Shown: positions 8,301-14,432 of the stretch, piece by piece
How the letters are laid out: each line of letters begins with the position of its first letter
How positions within the stretch are numbered: the stretch's first letter is position 1
Program-made: the position numbers and the translations under genes
Notes under the pieces: generated by a model
Told to the model about the DNA's origin: nothing
Seen by the model: only the letters and a program-made list of their open reading frames with translations
The model's database searches: none
Assembly: GCA_016840965.1 (NCBI GenBank)
Contig: JAEORI010000006.1
Coordinates: forward strand, 1-16,953
DNA from: Candidatus Thorarchaeota archaeon
Lineage (GTDB): Archaea > Asgardarchaeota > Thorarchaeia > Thorarchaeales > Thorarchaeaceae
Direction of reading: 5' to 3'
Length of the DNA stretch: 16,953 bases

Positions 8301-8408
8301 TCATCTTATCCGAGCATAGTCGTAGTACAGGGAATCAAGCGTTCTGAGTCCCGGATTTCCGTTCCCTCGACTTGCGAAGGACTCGTTGTTCGCTGTTTCA
8401 CCAGCCAT
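8301..8408 (-). CDS. Microprotein, 35 aa
   Basis: First of two tandem tiny ORFs. ATG 8408 follows GGAGAGGAG (8420-8428) at 11 bases, a strong SD at slightly long spacing. A TATA box at 8490-8497 predicts an RNA start near 8468 and a roughly 60-nt leader. The 35-aa product starts MAGETANNESFASRGNGNPG and ends LRTLDSLYYDYARIR; it is polar, with no membrane segment, no cysteine and no motif I recognise. An overlapping opposite-strand frame (8116-8319) lacks any start signal and has low-quality composition. Evidence is the promoter, the SD and the paired second ORF; homology is untested. Confidence 0.45.
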   Translation of the reverse strand: MAGETANNESFASRGNGNPGLRTLDSLYYDYARIR

Positions 8409-8472
8409 GGTTCTTGTATCTCCTCTCCAACTGCAGACAACCTCAATGTGTTGCTTACAGTTGTCACGTATT

Positions 8473-8489
8473 TTGTAATACTATTACAA
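8473..8489. promoter_or_regulatory. 17-bp perfect palindrome, probable operator
   Basis: TTGTAATA-C-TATTACAA is an 8-1-8 perfect inverted repeat. It lies immediately downstream (minus strand) of the TATA box at 8490-8497 and reaches to the predicted RNA start of the microprotein pair, where a bound repressor would block initiation. The spacing (an odd-centred 7-1-7 core) resembles Fur/PerR-type boxes in geometry only; the bases do not match a specific box that I can name. Confidence 0.5.
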
Positions 8490-8497
8490 TATATAAG
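8490..8497 (-). promoter_or_regulatory. TATA box for the microprotein pair
   Basis: CTTATATA on the minus strand, back to back with a plus-strand TTATAAA (8510-8516) that would serve the peroxiredoxin. Together they form a divergent promoter region in the 8409-8583 gap. Confidence 0.5.
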
Positions 8498-8509
8498 TAT
8501 TATGGTTAC

Positions 8510-8516
8510 TTATAAA
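8510..8516 (+). promoter_or_regulatory. TATA box for the peroxiredoxin gene
   Basis: TTATAAA, predicting a transcript start near 8540. The 16-bp shared palindrome at 8553-8568 would then lie just inside the leader. Confidence 0.4.
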
Positions 8517-8552
8517 GCGTACTAAAAAAGCACTGAACATATGCAAAAGAAT

Positions 8553-8568
8553 ATTAACAATAGTTAAT
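8553..8568 (+). promoter_or_regulatory. Shared 16-bp palindromic operator, site 1
   Basis: ATTAACAATAGTTAAT: six-base arms ATTAAC/GTTAAT around AATA, 15 bases before the peroxiredoxin ATG at 8584. Near-identical copies occur at 11068-11083 and 16268-16283. Confidence 0.5.
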
Positions 8569-8583
8569 GAACGTAAAGTAGTG

Positions 8584-9078
8584 ATGAAAATGCTGTTACG
8601 CCAACAGAATATTTGCCTTAATATCGGGGAGAAAGCTCCCGATTTTGAGCTTTCTGACCAAGATGGACAAATTATACACCTTTCAGACTTCAAAGGAAAG
8701 CGCAATGTACTCTTAGCATTGAATCCTGGAGATCTCACTGATTCATGTAAGAATTACCTTCTACTATATGCAGACAACTTGACAAGATTTGAAGAACTAG
8801 ATACTCAAGTCTTGGGAATTAATATGGATTCAGTTGCCAAGAATAAAGGGTGGTCGAAAAGTCTTGGTGGTCTCGGCTTTCCAATTCTGTCAGACCATGA
8901 TCCACCAGGTAATGTTACTCTCAAATACGACTGCTTCGTATCAGATGAAGGCTATGGAAAAAGAGGAATCTTCGTCATCGATAAAAGAGGAACAATTCGC
9001 TATATTGAGGTCCAGTCAAGTAGTGCTGGAGCTTGTCCCGATGTGTTTCAACTGTTAGAAGTTCTTCAGAAAGAATAG
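8584..9078 (+). CDS. Peroxiredoxin (AhpC/TSA, Bcp/PrxQ-like)
   Basis: Thiol peroxidase that reduces hydrogen peroxide or organic hydroperoxides through a peroxidatic cysteine; soluble, 164 aa from ATG 8584, the normal size for the Bcp/PrxQ group. Counting from that ATG: the N-terminal strand motif is GEKAPDFELSDQDG; the active-site signature P-x3-T-x2-C is NPGDLTDSC with Pro48, Thr52 and peroxidatic Cys55; the conserved Arg127 is in GKRGIFVIDKRG. Bcp enzymes often carry a resolving Cys five residues after the peroxidatic one; here that place is not Cys, so the partner may be Cys117 or Cys151, or an external thiol. GTG 8581 and ATG 8590 are alternative starts and no SD stands out. It diverges from the microprotein pair and ends 42 nt before the convergent DUF6935-like gene. 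Confidence 0.9.
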   Translation: MKMLLRQQNICLNIGEKAPDFELSDQDGQIIHLSDFKGKRNVLLALNPGDLTDSCKNYLLLYADNLTRFEELDTQVLGINMDSVAKNKGWSKSLGGLGFPILSDHDPPGNVTLKYDCFVSDEGYGKRGIFVIDKRGTIRYIEVQSSSAGACPDVFQLLEVLQKE

Positions 9079-9096
9079 ACATTAAGAAAGAGGGTT

Positions 9097-9113
9097 TGGG
9101 TCTCATTGACCCA
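9097..9113. terminator. Hairpin between convergent genes
   Basis: TGGGTC (9097-9102) and GACCCA (9108-9113) form a six-base stem with a five-base loop in the 42-nt gap between two convergent stop codons. The T-run after it is weak on either strand, so it may act only as a shared 3' end structure. Confidence 0.35.
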
Positions 9114-9120
9114 CTGAGAA

Positions 9121-9633
9121 TTAGATATCACCCTCTTCTTCAGGAGTTTTCCGAACACCTGTACAAATGGAGCTGTACTCTGTTAGTTTCCATTGACCGT
9201 CATTGTTCTGCTGGAGCTGCACCGGAGTGTCCATGTCCTTTCCACCACTATCAATGAAGATTTTCAAGCCCTTTCCATGTTCCTGTTTCTTAGTTACAGT
9301 CATGGTGAGTTGGTCATTGTTGATCCTGTAGCCATTTTGAGGAGTGCCGCCAACATAAGAGCGTGCAATGTTCTTATTCTGCTTAAATTGACCAATAAAG
9401 TACTTCGCGCTTCTACCAAGCTTCAGTCCAGAAGGAGATCCACTGTCCTCAATGCAATCTTTCTTTGACACTACAACTGTCATCATTGCATCAGCAAGGT
9501 CGGGATCTTTCTCAACATTTAGTGCGGCTATCAAATAGTACATTATCGTGTTCTCTGGTTTATTCGCATCATTTTCCCAATTAGCCTTGAATTTTGAAAA
9601 TGATGTAATCATATTCTTGGTGACCTTTGTCAT
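9121..9633 (-). CDS. DUF6935-like protein of unknown function
   Basis: A 170-aa soluble protein. From memory its pattern matches DUF6935, a family known to me mainly from bacteria: an N-terminal KPENTIMYYLIAAL helix (25-38), a central ARSYVGGTPQNGYRINN (90-106), then the SGGKDMDTP block (129-137) and the C-terminal WKLTEYSSICTGVRKTP (148-164). The function of that family is unknown. ATG 9633 is preceded by GAGTGAT, a fair SD. It lies 50 nt downstream of the histidine phosphatase on the same strand, so the two may be co-transcribed. No signal peptide or membrane segment is seen. The family name needs a profile search; that it is a real gene is much more certain. Confidence 0.78.
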   Translation of the reverse strand: MTKVTKNMITSFSKFKANWENDANKPENTIMYYLIAALNVEKDPDLADAMMTVVVSKKDCIEDSGSPSGLKLGRSAKYFIGQFKQNKNIARSYVGGTPQNGYRINNDQLTMTVTKKQEHGKGLKIFIDSGGKDMDTPVQLQQNNDGQWKLTEYSSICTGVRKTPEEEGDI

Positions 9634-9683
9634 GTCAAATCACTCAGGTGTTTACTTTTCTAATATTCAAAAAGGTTGGGTTG

Positions 9684-10244
9684 TCAGATTATATCAACCA
9701 AAACACGATTGTCCCTCACGAGACCCCAAGCGAGGAACTCCAATTGGCTCCATCGTTCAAAGGCGATGTCAAGAAATCCTTTCAATTTACTGAAGTATAG
9801 AGTCAGTACAATACCATGTGAAACAACAAGGATATCCTTTTGGTGAAACATAATGTCTATCTTTCTAACTGCATCTTCGAATCGCTCAAGAGCTGAAGAT
9901 CCAGACTCCCAGCCAACAACGTTTTCATCTAAAGTTGTTAGCGTCCTTTTAACACGATCTCGATATTCCTCTTCAGATAGAACTCCTCCGTGTTCGCGCT
10001 TAAGTTCGTCAAAACCGGAGAGTTGGTACATTTGAACATCTAGACCTTCAGCAAAGACCTCAGCAGTCTGTCGTGCTTTGGGTTCACTTGAGTAAATGAT
10101 TCCATCTATTGAAGTGAATTTTTTTGAATTTGCAAGTTCTTTGGTGTGCAATAGTCCTTCACTTGTTATTGACCAATCCCTTGCAGGCATAGATAGATCT
10201 ACCTTTGTTTTTGCATGCCTGAGGAAATAGATGGAATTGGTCAA
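9684..10244 (-). CDS. Histidine phosphatase superfamily protein (SixA/phosphoglycerate-mutase-like)
   Basis: A 186-aa cytosolic phosphatase of the branch-1 histidine phosphatase fold. Catalytic signature LRHAKT at the N-terminus (Arg9, nucleophile His10), Arg58 in SSEPKARQTAE, acid/base candidate Glu80 in GFDELKRE, and second His143 in VVSHGIVL. Size and the SEPKARQTAEVF pattern are closest to the SixA/CobC/GpmB-like small members; the actual phospho-substrate (phosphohistidine protein, sugar phosphate or nucleotide) cannot be told. The start is TTG: GGAGG lies eight bases upstream and an in-frame TAA directly precedes it, so no longer form exists. Minus-strand TATA-like ATATTA near 10290-10298 would give a leader of about 25 nt containing the SD. 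Confidence 0.88.
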   Translation of the reverse strand: MTNSIYFLRHAKTKVDLSMPARDWSITSEGLLHTKELANSKKFTSIDGIIYSSEPKARQTAEVFAEGLDVQMYQLSGFDELKREHGGVLSEEEYRDRVKRTLTTLDENVVGWESGSSALERFEDAVRKIDIMFHQKDILVVSHGIVLTLYFSKLKGFLDIAFERWSQLEFLAWGLVRDNRVLVDII

Positions 10245-10294
10245 CCTTTAGTCCTCCATCAGCGCGATATTATACGTAAGGGCTACGAAATAAT

Positions 10295-10412
10295 ATGACT
10301 TCAAAAGGGGTGGACGACAATGAAGAATCAGTTGGGTGTGGTACTAATGGAAGAAGTACCAAGATTCTTCGCGGACGCCCACCTAGTTTCAGTAGGATTT
10401 CATGCTACTAAA
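10295..10412 (+). ncRNA. Candidate structured RNA in a 308-nt intergenic region
   Basis: The gap 10245-10552 has no recognisable gene, but it holds nested complementary segments: GGTGG (10309-10313) with CCACC (10379-10383), GAAGAATC (10322-10329) with GATTCTTC (10363-10370), and TGGTACT (10339-10345) with AGTACCA (10355-10361), i.e. three stacked helices. A second hairpin follows (TTT-AGTAG 10387-10395 with CTACTAAA 10405-10412, one bulged base). A TATA-like TATTATAC at 10268-10275 would start a plus-strand RNA near 10295. The same stretch is also open for a 38-aa leaderless ORF (ATG 10295 to TAA 10411) beginning MTSKGVDDNEESVGCGTNGR, without an SD. I cannot tell RNA from microprotein; the nested pairing favours RNA. 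The remaining 10413-10552 shows nothing beyond A/T-rich tracts. Confidence 0.3.
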
Positions 10413-10536
10413 GGATTCTTATCCACCAAAAATTCCAGAAAATTTCCTTTCTTTTGAATGTCAGCTTCTCTGGAGCCTAGTTTCTCAAAGATAATAGACT
10501 ATTTCTTACCCATATTTTCTGTGAGGAAATACATTG

Positions 10537-10546
10537 GGAAAAATGG
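10537..10546 (-). terminator. U-rich tract after the PPOX gene
   Basis: Reading on the minus strand, CCATTTTTCC follows the PPOX stop codon by less than ten bases. Short U-runs of this kind are sufficient terminators in many euryarchaea; no hairpin accompanies it. Confidence 0.25.
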
Positions 10547-10552
10547 AAGATG

Positions 10553-10999
10553 CTAAACACCTAGCTTTACCACTGATTCGAATTCACTAACAAGATAGAT
10601 TTTATCAACAGTGACTCGCATGATTGCACAATCTTCAGAGTTTACGAACTCAGTTAACGCTGGATGACGATGCAACAACATAAATGCATATTTTTCACGT
10701 TGAGGTTCTTCCATGTCCTGTGCAGAACCGACAATGGTTATTGAGGTTGTATCATTGAAGTCACTAGCCTGTGAGTCTCTATCATCAATCATCAGTGTGA
10801 CTCGTGGATTCGCCACCATATTCTTGTATTTCAGTCTCTGACGCATTGTAGCAAAGACAAGTTCTCTGAAGTCATTGCTTATTGCAAAGCCAACAAGACA
10901 TGAATATGGCTCATTATTGTTTGATGTACCAAGAACTGCAATTCTCTGTGAATCAAGAACCTTGCTAATGCGCTTCTTTACTTCAGGGTTGATATCCAT
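10553..10999 (-). CDS. Pyridoxamine 5'-phosphate oxidase-family FMN-binding protein
   Basis: A 148-aa split-barrel protein of the PPOX/FMN-binding superfamily, whose members bind FMN or related flavins as dimers and range from PNP oxidases to F420-dependent or orphan reductases. Order seen: helix plus strand RIAVLGTSNNNEPYSC (19-34), strand ELVFAT (46-51), the flavin-phosphate loop RQRLKYKNMVANPRVTL (53-69), strand SITIVGSAQ (86-94) and a C-terminal strand ending KIYLVSEFE. No dedicated PdxH substrate motif is visible, so the reaction is open. Start choice: ATG 10999 has GAGG at seven bases; ATG 11002 has it at four; earlier ATG 11014 and TTG 11017 lack an SD. A TATA box (GAGTATATTCC, minus, 11046-11056) fits a start near 11025. 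It is divergent from the thioredoxin-fold-like gene, with the shared palindrome between them. Confidence 0.88.
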   Translation of the reverse strand: MDINPEVKKRISKVLDSQRIAVLGTSNNNEPYSCLVGFAISNDFRELVFATMRQRLKYKNMVANPRVTLMIDDRDSQASDFNDTTSITIVGSAQDMEEPQREKYAFMLLHRHPALTEFVNSEDCAIMRVTVDKIYLVSEFESVVKLGV

Positions 11000-11045
11000 C
11001 ATGATTCCTCTCATCAATTACTGCATTTGCAAAGATGAATCCTTT

Positions 11046-11056
11046 GGAATATACTC
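11046..11056 (-). promoter_or_regulatory. TATA box of the PPOX-family gene
   Basis: GAGTATATTCC on the minus strand, about 50 nt before ATG 10999, leaving a leader of about 25 nt with the GAGG SD. Site 2 of the shared palindrome lies 12 bp upstream of it. Confidence 0.45.
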
Positions 11057-11067
11057 GCCCGAAGATT

Positions 11068-11083
11068 AATAACAATTGTTAAT
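11068..11083 (+). promoter_or_regulatory. Shared 16-bp palindromic operator, site 2
   Basis: AATAACAATTGTTAAT, 14/16 identical to site 1; its core TAACAATTGTTA is a perfect 12-bp palindrome. It lies in the divergent region between the PPOX gene and the thioredoxin-fold-like gene, so it could control either or both. Confidence 0.5.
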
Positions 11084-11104
11084 ATGTAAATAGATGTGAG
11101 TTTT

Positions 11105-11569
11105 ATGAAAATGTTCCCGCAAATGAATGCAGAGAACTTGAATCGCGAAACCATGAAGTTACCATCTCAACTTAGAGGAGAGTTGAACCTTGTAATGGTT
11201 GCATTTCAACAGTGGCAACAGAGTGTTATAGATAGCTGGGTTCCTTTTTTAGAATCATTAGCAGAAATGTACAATGATTTTGATTATTATGAGCTTCCAA
11301 CCATTCGAAAAATGAATGCGCTTTACAGGAGGTTTATCGATGGCGGAATGAGAGCTGGAATCTCATCAAGAGATACACGAGCAAGAACTATCACATTGTA
11401 TATCGATAAGGACTCCTTCAAAGAAGCTCTCGATATTGTGACTGAAGAAACTATCTACTTGTATTTGTTAGATAAAGAGGGAAAAATTCTCTGGGAGTCT
11501 GAAGGTAAATTAACGGAAGAAAAAGCGGCTTCACTCGAAAGTGTTCTGCGAGAATTCTACGAACAATAA
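11105..11569 (+). CDS. Thioredoxin-fold-like protein without cysteines
   Basis: A 154-aa soluble protein. The order strand (ELNLVMVAFQQWQQ, 26-39), helix (SVIDSWVPFLESLAEMY), strand (DFDYYELPTI), helix, then RARTITLYID and a C-terminal strand pair (IYLYLLDKEGKILWESEG) followed by a helix looks like a thioredoxin fold. The place of the CxxC active site is taken by WQQS and the whole protein has no cysteine, so it cannot be a dithiol oxidoreductase; it more resembles redox-inactive relatives such as the ATP10-like group, a comparison from memory. GTG 11096 and ATG 11111 are alternative starts; no clear SD, only GTGAG four bases before ATG 11105. The shared palindrome ends 21 bases upstream. The SDR gene follows after 57 nt and may be in the same transcript. 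Confidence 0.72.
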   Translation: MKMFPQMNAENLNRETMKLPSQLRGELNLVMVAFQQWQQSVIDSWVPFLESLAEMYNDFDYYELPTIRKMNALYRRFIDGGMRAGISSRDTRARTITLYIDKDSFKEALDIVTEETIYLYLLDKEGKILWESEGKLTEEKAASLESVLREFYEQ

Positions 11570-11626
11570 CATTCAATCTTTGAAATCACAAGATTTGATA
11601 TCATTTTTGACTCTGCTGGGATTGAA

Positions 11627-12556
11627 ATGAATAATATTTTGGTTCTGGGTTCAACTGGATATGTAGGATCAAGGCTTGTTCCAAAATTGCTTAGTCAAGG
11701 ATATCGCGTGCGCGCGGGGTGGAGAACAAGAAGTAAATTAGTAGAGCAACCTTGGAAAAATCATCCGAATCTAAATCCTGTTCGAGTTGATGTCTTCAAT
11801 ACTGATGAGCTAGAAAGTGCCATGAGAGATTGTGATGTAGTTTTTTATCTCGTACATTCTATGTATTCAGGAAAGGACTTCAAGGAAATGGACAGAACAG
11901 CAGCTAGAAACATTGCAACGATTTCAGATAAACTTGGAACCAAACGTATCATCTACCTGAGTGGTCTTGGTAGAGAAGAACACCATTTGAGTAAACACCT
12001 CCTATCTAGAAAGGAGGTAGACAGGATTCTCCGTACATCGAAAACACCAGTGACCACTTTACAAGCAGCCATGATTATTGGACCCGGATCTGCATCATTT
12101 GAGATAATGCGTTTTCTCGTCGATAGACTACCTGTAATGATAACCCCCAAATGGGTCAGAACAAAAACTCAACCAATATCGATTGAGGACACTGTGTTGT
12201 ACCTTGTTGGATGTCTGGACAAACCAGAAACTATTGGAGAAACATTTGACATAGGCGGACCTGAAATCACGACGTATCATGATTTGATGAGAATATACGC
12301 GAAAGAGGCAGGACTGGCATGGAGAATTGTTTTTCCCATTCCTTTGTTGACACCAAGATTAAGCAGCTATTGGGTCGACTTAATCACTCCAATTCAAGCC
12401 TCAATTGCGCGTCCATTGATTGAAGGACTAAGCCATGAAACTATCTGCAGCGAGAATAGAATTAGGGAAATCATTCCGCAAAAACTCCTTACAATACGAG
12501 AGTCACTTCATCTAACATTATCAGATATAATGACCAAGAAAGTACAAAATAAGTGA
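11627..12556 (+). CDS. Atypical short-chain dehydrogenase, NAD(P)-binding (NDUFA9/NmrA-like)
   Basis: A 309-aa Rossmann-fold protein. Dinucleotide-binding motif GSTGYVGSRL at the N-terminus (Gly8, Gly11, Gly14); then the D-V-VFYLVHSM strand (70-79), RIIYLSGLGRE (107-117) and the C-terminal substrate side with FDIGGPEITTYHDL. The classical SDR Y-x3-K pair is not evident; S-K-H-L-L-S-R-K-E takes that region, as in atypical SDRs of the NDUFA9/NmrA-like groups, which may be oxidoreductases or redox sensors. Bacterial relatives with this C-terminal TPIQASIARPLIEGL stretch often continue into a DUF2867 domain, which is absent here. ATG 11627 follows GGGATT by a few bases. It converges on the ABC exporter operon with 13 nt between stops. 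Confidence 0.86.
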   Translation: MNNILVLGSTGYVGSRLVPKLLSQGYRVRAGWRTRSKLVEQPWKNHPNLNPVRVDVFNTDELESAMRDCDVVFYLVHSMYSGKDFKEMDRTAARNIATISDKLGTKRIIYLSGLGREEHHLSKHLLSRKEVDRILRTSKTPVTTLQAAMIIGPGSASFEIMRFLVDRLPVMITPKWVRTKTQPISIEDTVLYLVGCLDKPETIGETFDIGGPEITTYHDLMRIYAKEAGLAWRIVFPIPLLTPRLSSYWVDLITPIQASIARPLIEGLSHETICSENRIREIIPQKLLTIRESLHLTLSDIMTKKVQNK

Positions 12557-12569
12557 AGCATGGCTAGGG

Positions 12570-14432
12570 TTACTCGAACCGTGAGATTGCCGCGGATTCT
12601 GTGGTCATGTCACTCACTTCAAGAATATCAGCATCTAGCTCTTCTATACCTTGATGAGCATAATATGTCTTGTAAAGAGATTGATAGAATCCTTTCATCT
12701 GTAGGAGTTCTTGATGAGTGCCCTCTTCTACTAACTTTCCTTTATCAAAAACTAATATCCTGTCGGCGTTTGCGATTGTACTGAGACGGTGAGCAATTAC
12801 GATTGTAGTTCTTCCAGAGAACAACCGTTCCTGGGCTGTTTGTACAAGAGATTCAGAGTATGCATCAAGTCTACTTGTCGCTTCATCGAGAATCAATATC
12901 CTTGGATTAGCCACTAACGTTCTTACTATTGTAATCATCTGCCTTTGACCGGAGCTAATGTTTTTTCCTCCCTCCAAGATGCGAGAGTCATAGGCTTCCG
13001 GGAGAGTTTCTATAAACTCACACGCTAGTGTTAGATTACAAAGCTGCATGATTTCATCATCAGAAACATCAGGTTTGCTGTACTTTATGTTCTCCATGAC
13101 TGTTCCATCAAACAGGTAGGGCTCTTGAGAAACAAGAGCGACGGAGTCATGAAGAGAACGAAGAGTTACTTTGGAGATATCTTGGTCACCAATCAAGATT
13201 CTACCTTCTTGAGGATCATAGAATCTGTTGATTAATGCTGTAATAGTAGTTTTTCCTGCTCCTGTGGCTCCTACGATTGCAACAGTAGTACCTGGTTCAA
13301 TCTCAAAGCTCACATCCTTGAGTACTTCAGTTCCATCAACATATGAAAATGTCACGTGCTCGAAGGTAATCCCATCACTTAATTGCCTGAGAGGGACTGC
13401 ATTGGGTACTTCTCTCAAAGTTGGTCTGGCATCTATAACATCAGATATCCTATCCATAGCGGCAAGAGAGGCTTGAATCTGGGCACCTTGTAGGCTAAGT
13501 ATCAAAAGTGGGAACATGAAGCGTTGCACTAGTATAATTCCGAGGAACAGTTCTCCGATACTAAGTACAGCTGCAGTTCCGGTAGCCAATCCTGCTCCTA
13601 CAAACAGAACAGCCGCTACAATAAACACACTCATTGCTCCAACAGTAGGAAAGAGAAACGTAAAGAATAATGTCAATCGGAAATTATGCTTGTATGATAT
13701 ATTATTGAGCTCGAGAAGTTGGTTGTTAGTTTCACGAACTCGATTGAATGCTTTTGCAATTTGAATTCCACTTAGGCTCTCTGCAATTTGACCAGATACC
13801 ATACCATATGCTCTCTGTGTTGCGAGCATTGTTCTTTGTCCAACAGTTCCATAGAGGGCAGACATTACTATCACAACAGGTACCGTAATCAGCGATGTCA
13901 TTGCAACAATAGGAGATGTAATCCATAAGACAATGAAGGTGACAACAAGTAGAACTACTTGGCTAGCAATATCCATCAATACCTCGAAACCTGTACTCAA
14001 ATCATCAGTATCTGAAGTCACACGCGAAGTCACATTTCCACTTTGTTCACCCTTGTGAAATGAGAGATCCGCATCGATAAGGTGTGAGTATGCATCTTCC
14101 TGTACTTTATTGACAAAACCAGCTTGAGCTTTTGCAATCACTTGAATATAGAAGGATCCAGCAATCCATGATGCGAAACGTAATCCAAGATAGACAAGTG
14201 TGAGGGTGACTACAATATTGGCAGCACTAGTTGCAGCAAGTGTCGCATCTATACCTTGGGATAGGATTATTGGACTGATTGCATCAATAGCGCTTGCGAG
14301 TATTGCGAGAATTGCACCAGTTATGACAATCCTTCGGAAACCTGAGAAGTAACCTCCCATTCGGCGCAAAAGAAGTCCAATTGGGCGACTTCGTTTCTTT
14401 TTTCTTGATTCGGAATGCTGTTGATCACTCAT
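12570..14432 (-). CDS. ABC exporter half-transporter, consensus-ATPase subunit
   Basis: A 620-aa fused permease/ATPase of the type-IV (ABCB-like) exporter class; partner of the 599-aa subunit. An N-terminal basic stretch (10-16) precedes six predicted helices in the membrane domain (about 35-325); then the nucleotide domain: Walker A GATGAGKTT (388-396), Q-loop Gln436, signature ISSGQ (492-496), Walker B ILILD (512-516) with catalytic Glu517, D-loop SRLD, switch His548 in IVIAHRL. Its own Walker residues are all canonical, whereas its signature deviates from LSGGQ. In heterodimeric exporters the Walker side of one subunit pairs with the signature of the other, so this deviation falls in the partner's degenerate site. 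ATG overlaps the upstream TGA (ATGA), with GGAGGTGT seven bases before it: tight coupling. A tail after 590 is acidic. Substrate unknown. Confidence 0.93.
   Translation of the reverse strand: MSDQQHSESRKKKRSRPIGLLLRRMGGYFSGFRRIVITGAILAILASAIDAISPIILSQGIDATLAATSAANIVVTLTLVYLGLRFASWIAGSFYIQVIAKAQAGFVNKVQEDAYSHLIDADLSFHKGEQSGNVTSRVTSDTDDLSTGFEVLMDIASQVVLLVVTFIVLWITSPIVAMTSLITVPVVIVMSALYGTVGQRTMLATQRAYGMVSGQIAESLSGIQIAKAFNRVRETNNQLLELNNISYKHNFRLTLFFTFLFPTVGAMSVFIVAAVLFVGAGLATGTAAVLSIGELFLGIILVQRFMFPLLILSLQGAQIQASLAAMDRISDVIDARPTLREVPNAVPLRQLSDGITFEHVTFSYVDGTEVLKDVSFEIEPGTTVAIVGATGAGKTTITALINRFYDPQEGRILIGDQDISKVTLRSLHDSVALVSQEPYLFDGTVMENIKYSKPDVSDDEIMQLCNLTLACEFIETLPEAYDSRILEGGKNISSGQRQMITIVRTLVANPRILILDEATSRLDAYSESLVQTAQERLFSGRTTIVIAHRLSTIANADRILVFDKGKLVEEGTHQELLQMKGFYQSLYKTYYAHQGIEELDADILEVSDMTTESAAISRFE

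Noticed and set aside
8116..8319. 67-aa plus-strand frame in the 8046-8408 region
   Set aside because: No start signal. Its composition looks like a reverse-frame shadow, and the minus strand carries two SD-preceded ORFs over the same bases.
8409..8580. A structural RNA gene (SRP RNA or RNase P RNA) upstream of the microproteins
   Set aside because: No conserved core of either RNA could be found on either strand; the region is better explained as a divergent promoter.
9193..9468. 91-aa plus-strand frame opposite the DUF6935-like gene
   Set aside because: It is antisense to a well-formed gene, with no SD and no recognisable motif.
10309..10383. H/ACA guide RNA
   Set aside because: The pocket-like internal loop is suggestive, but no ACA box follows the lower stem and the upper asymmetric loop lacks the G-A pairs of a K-turn.
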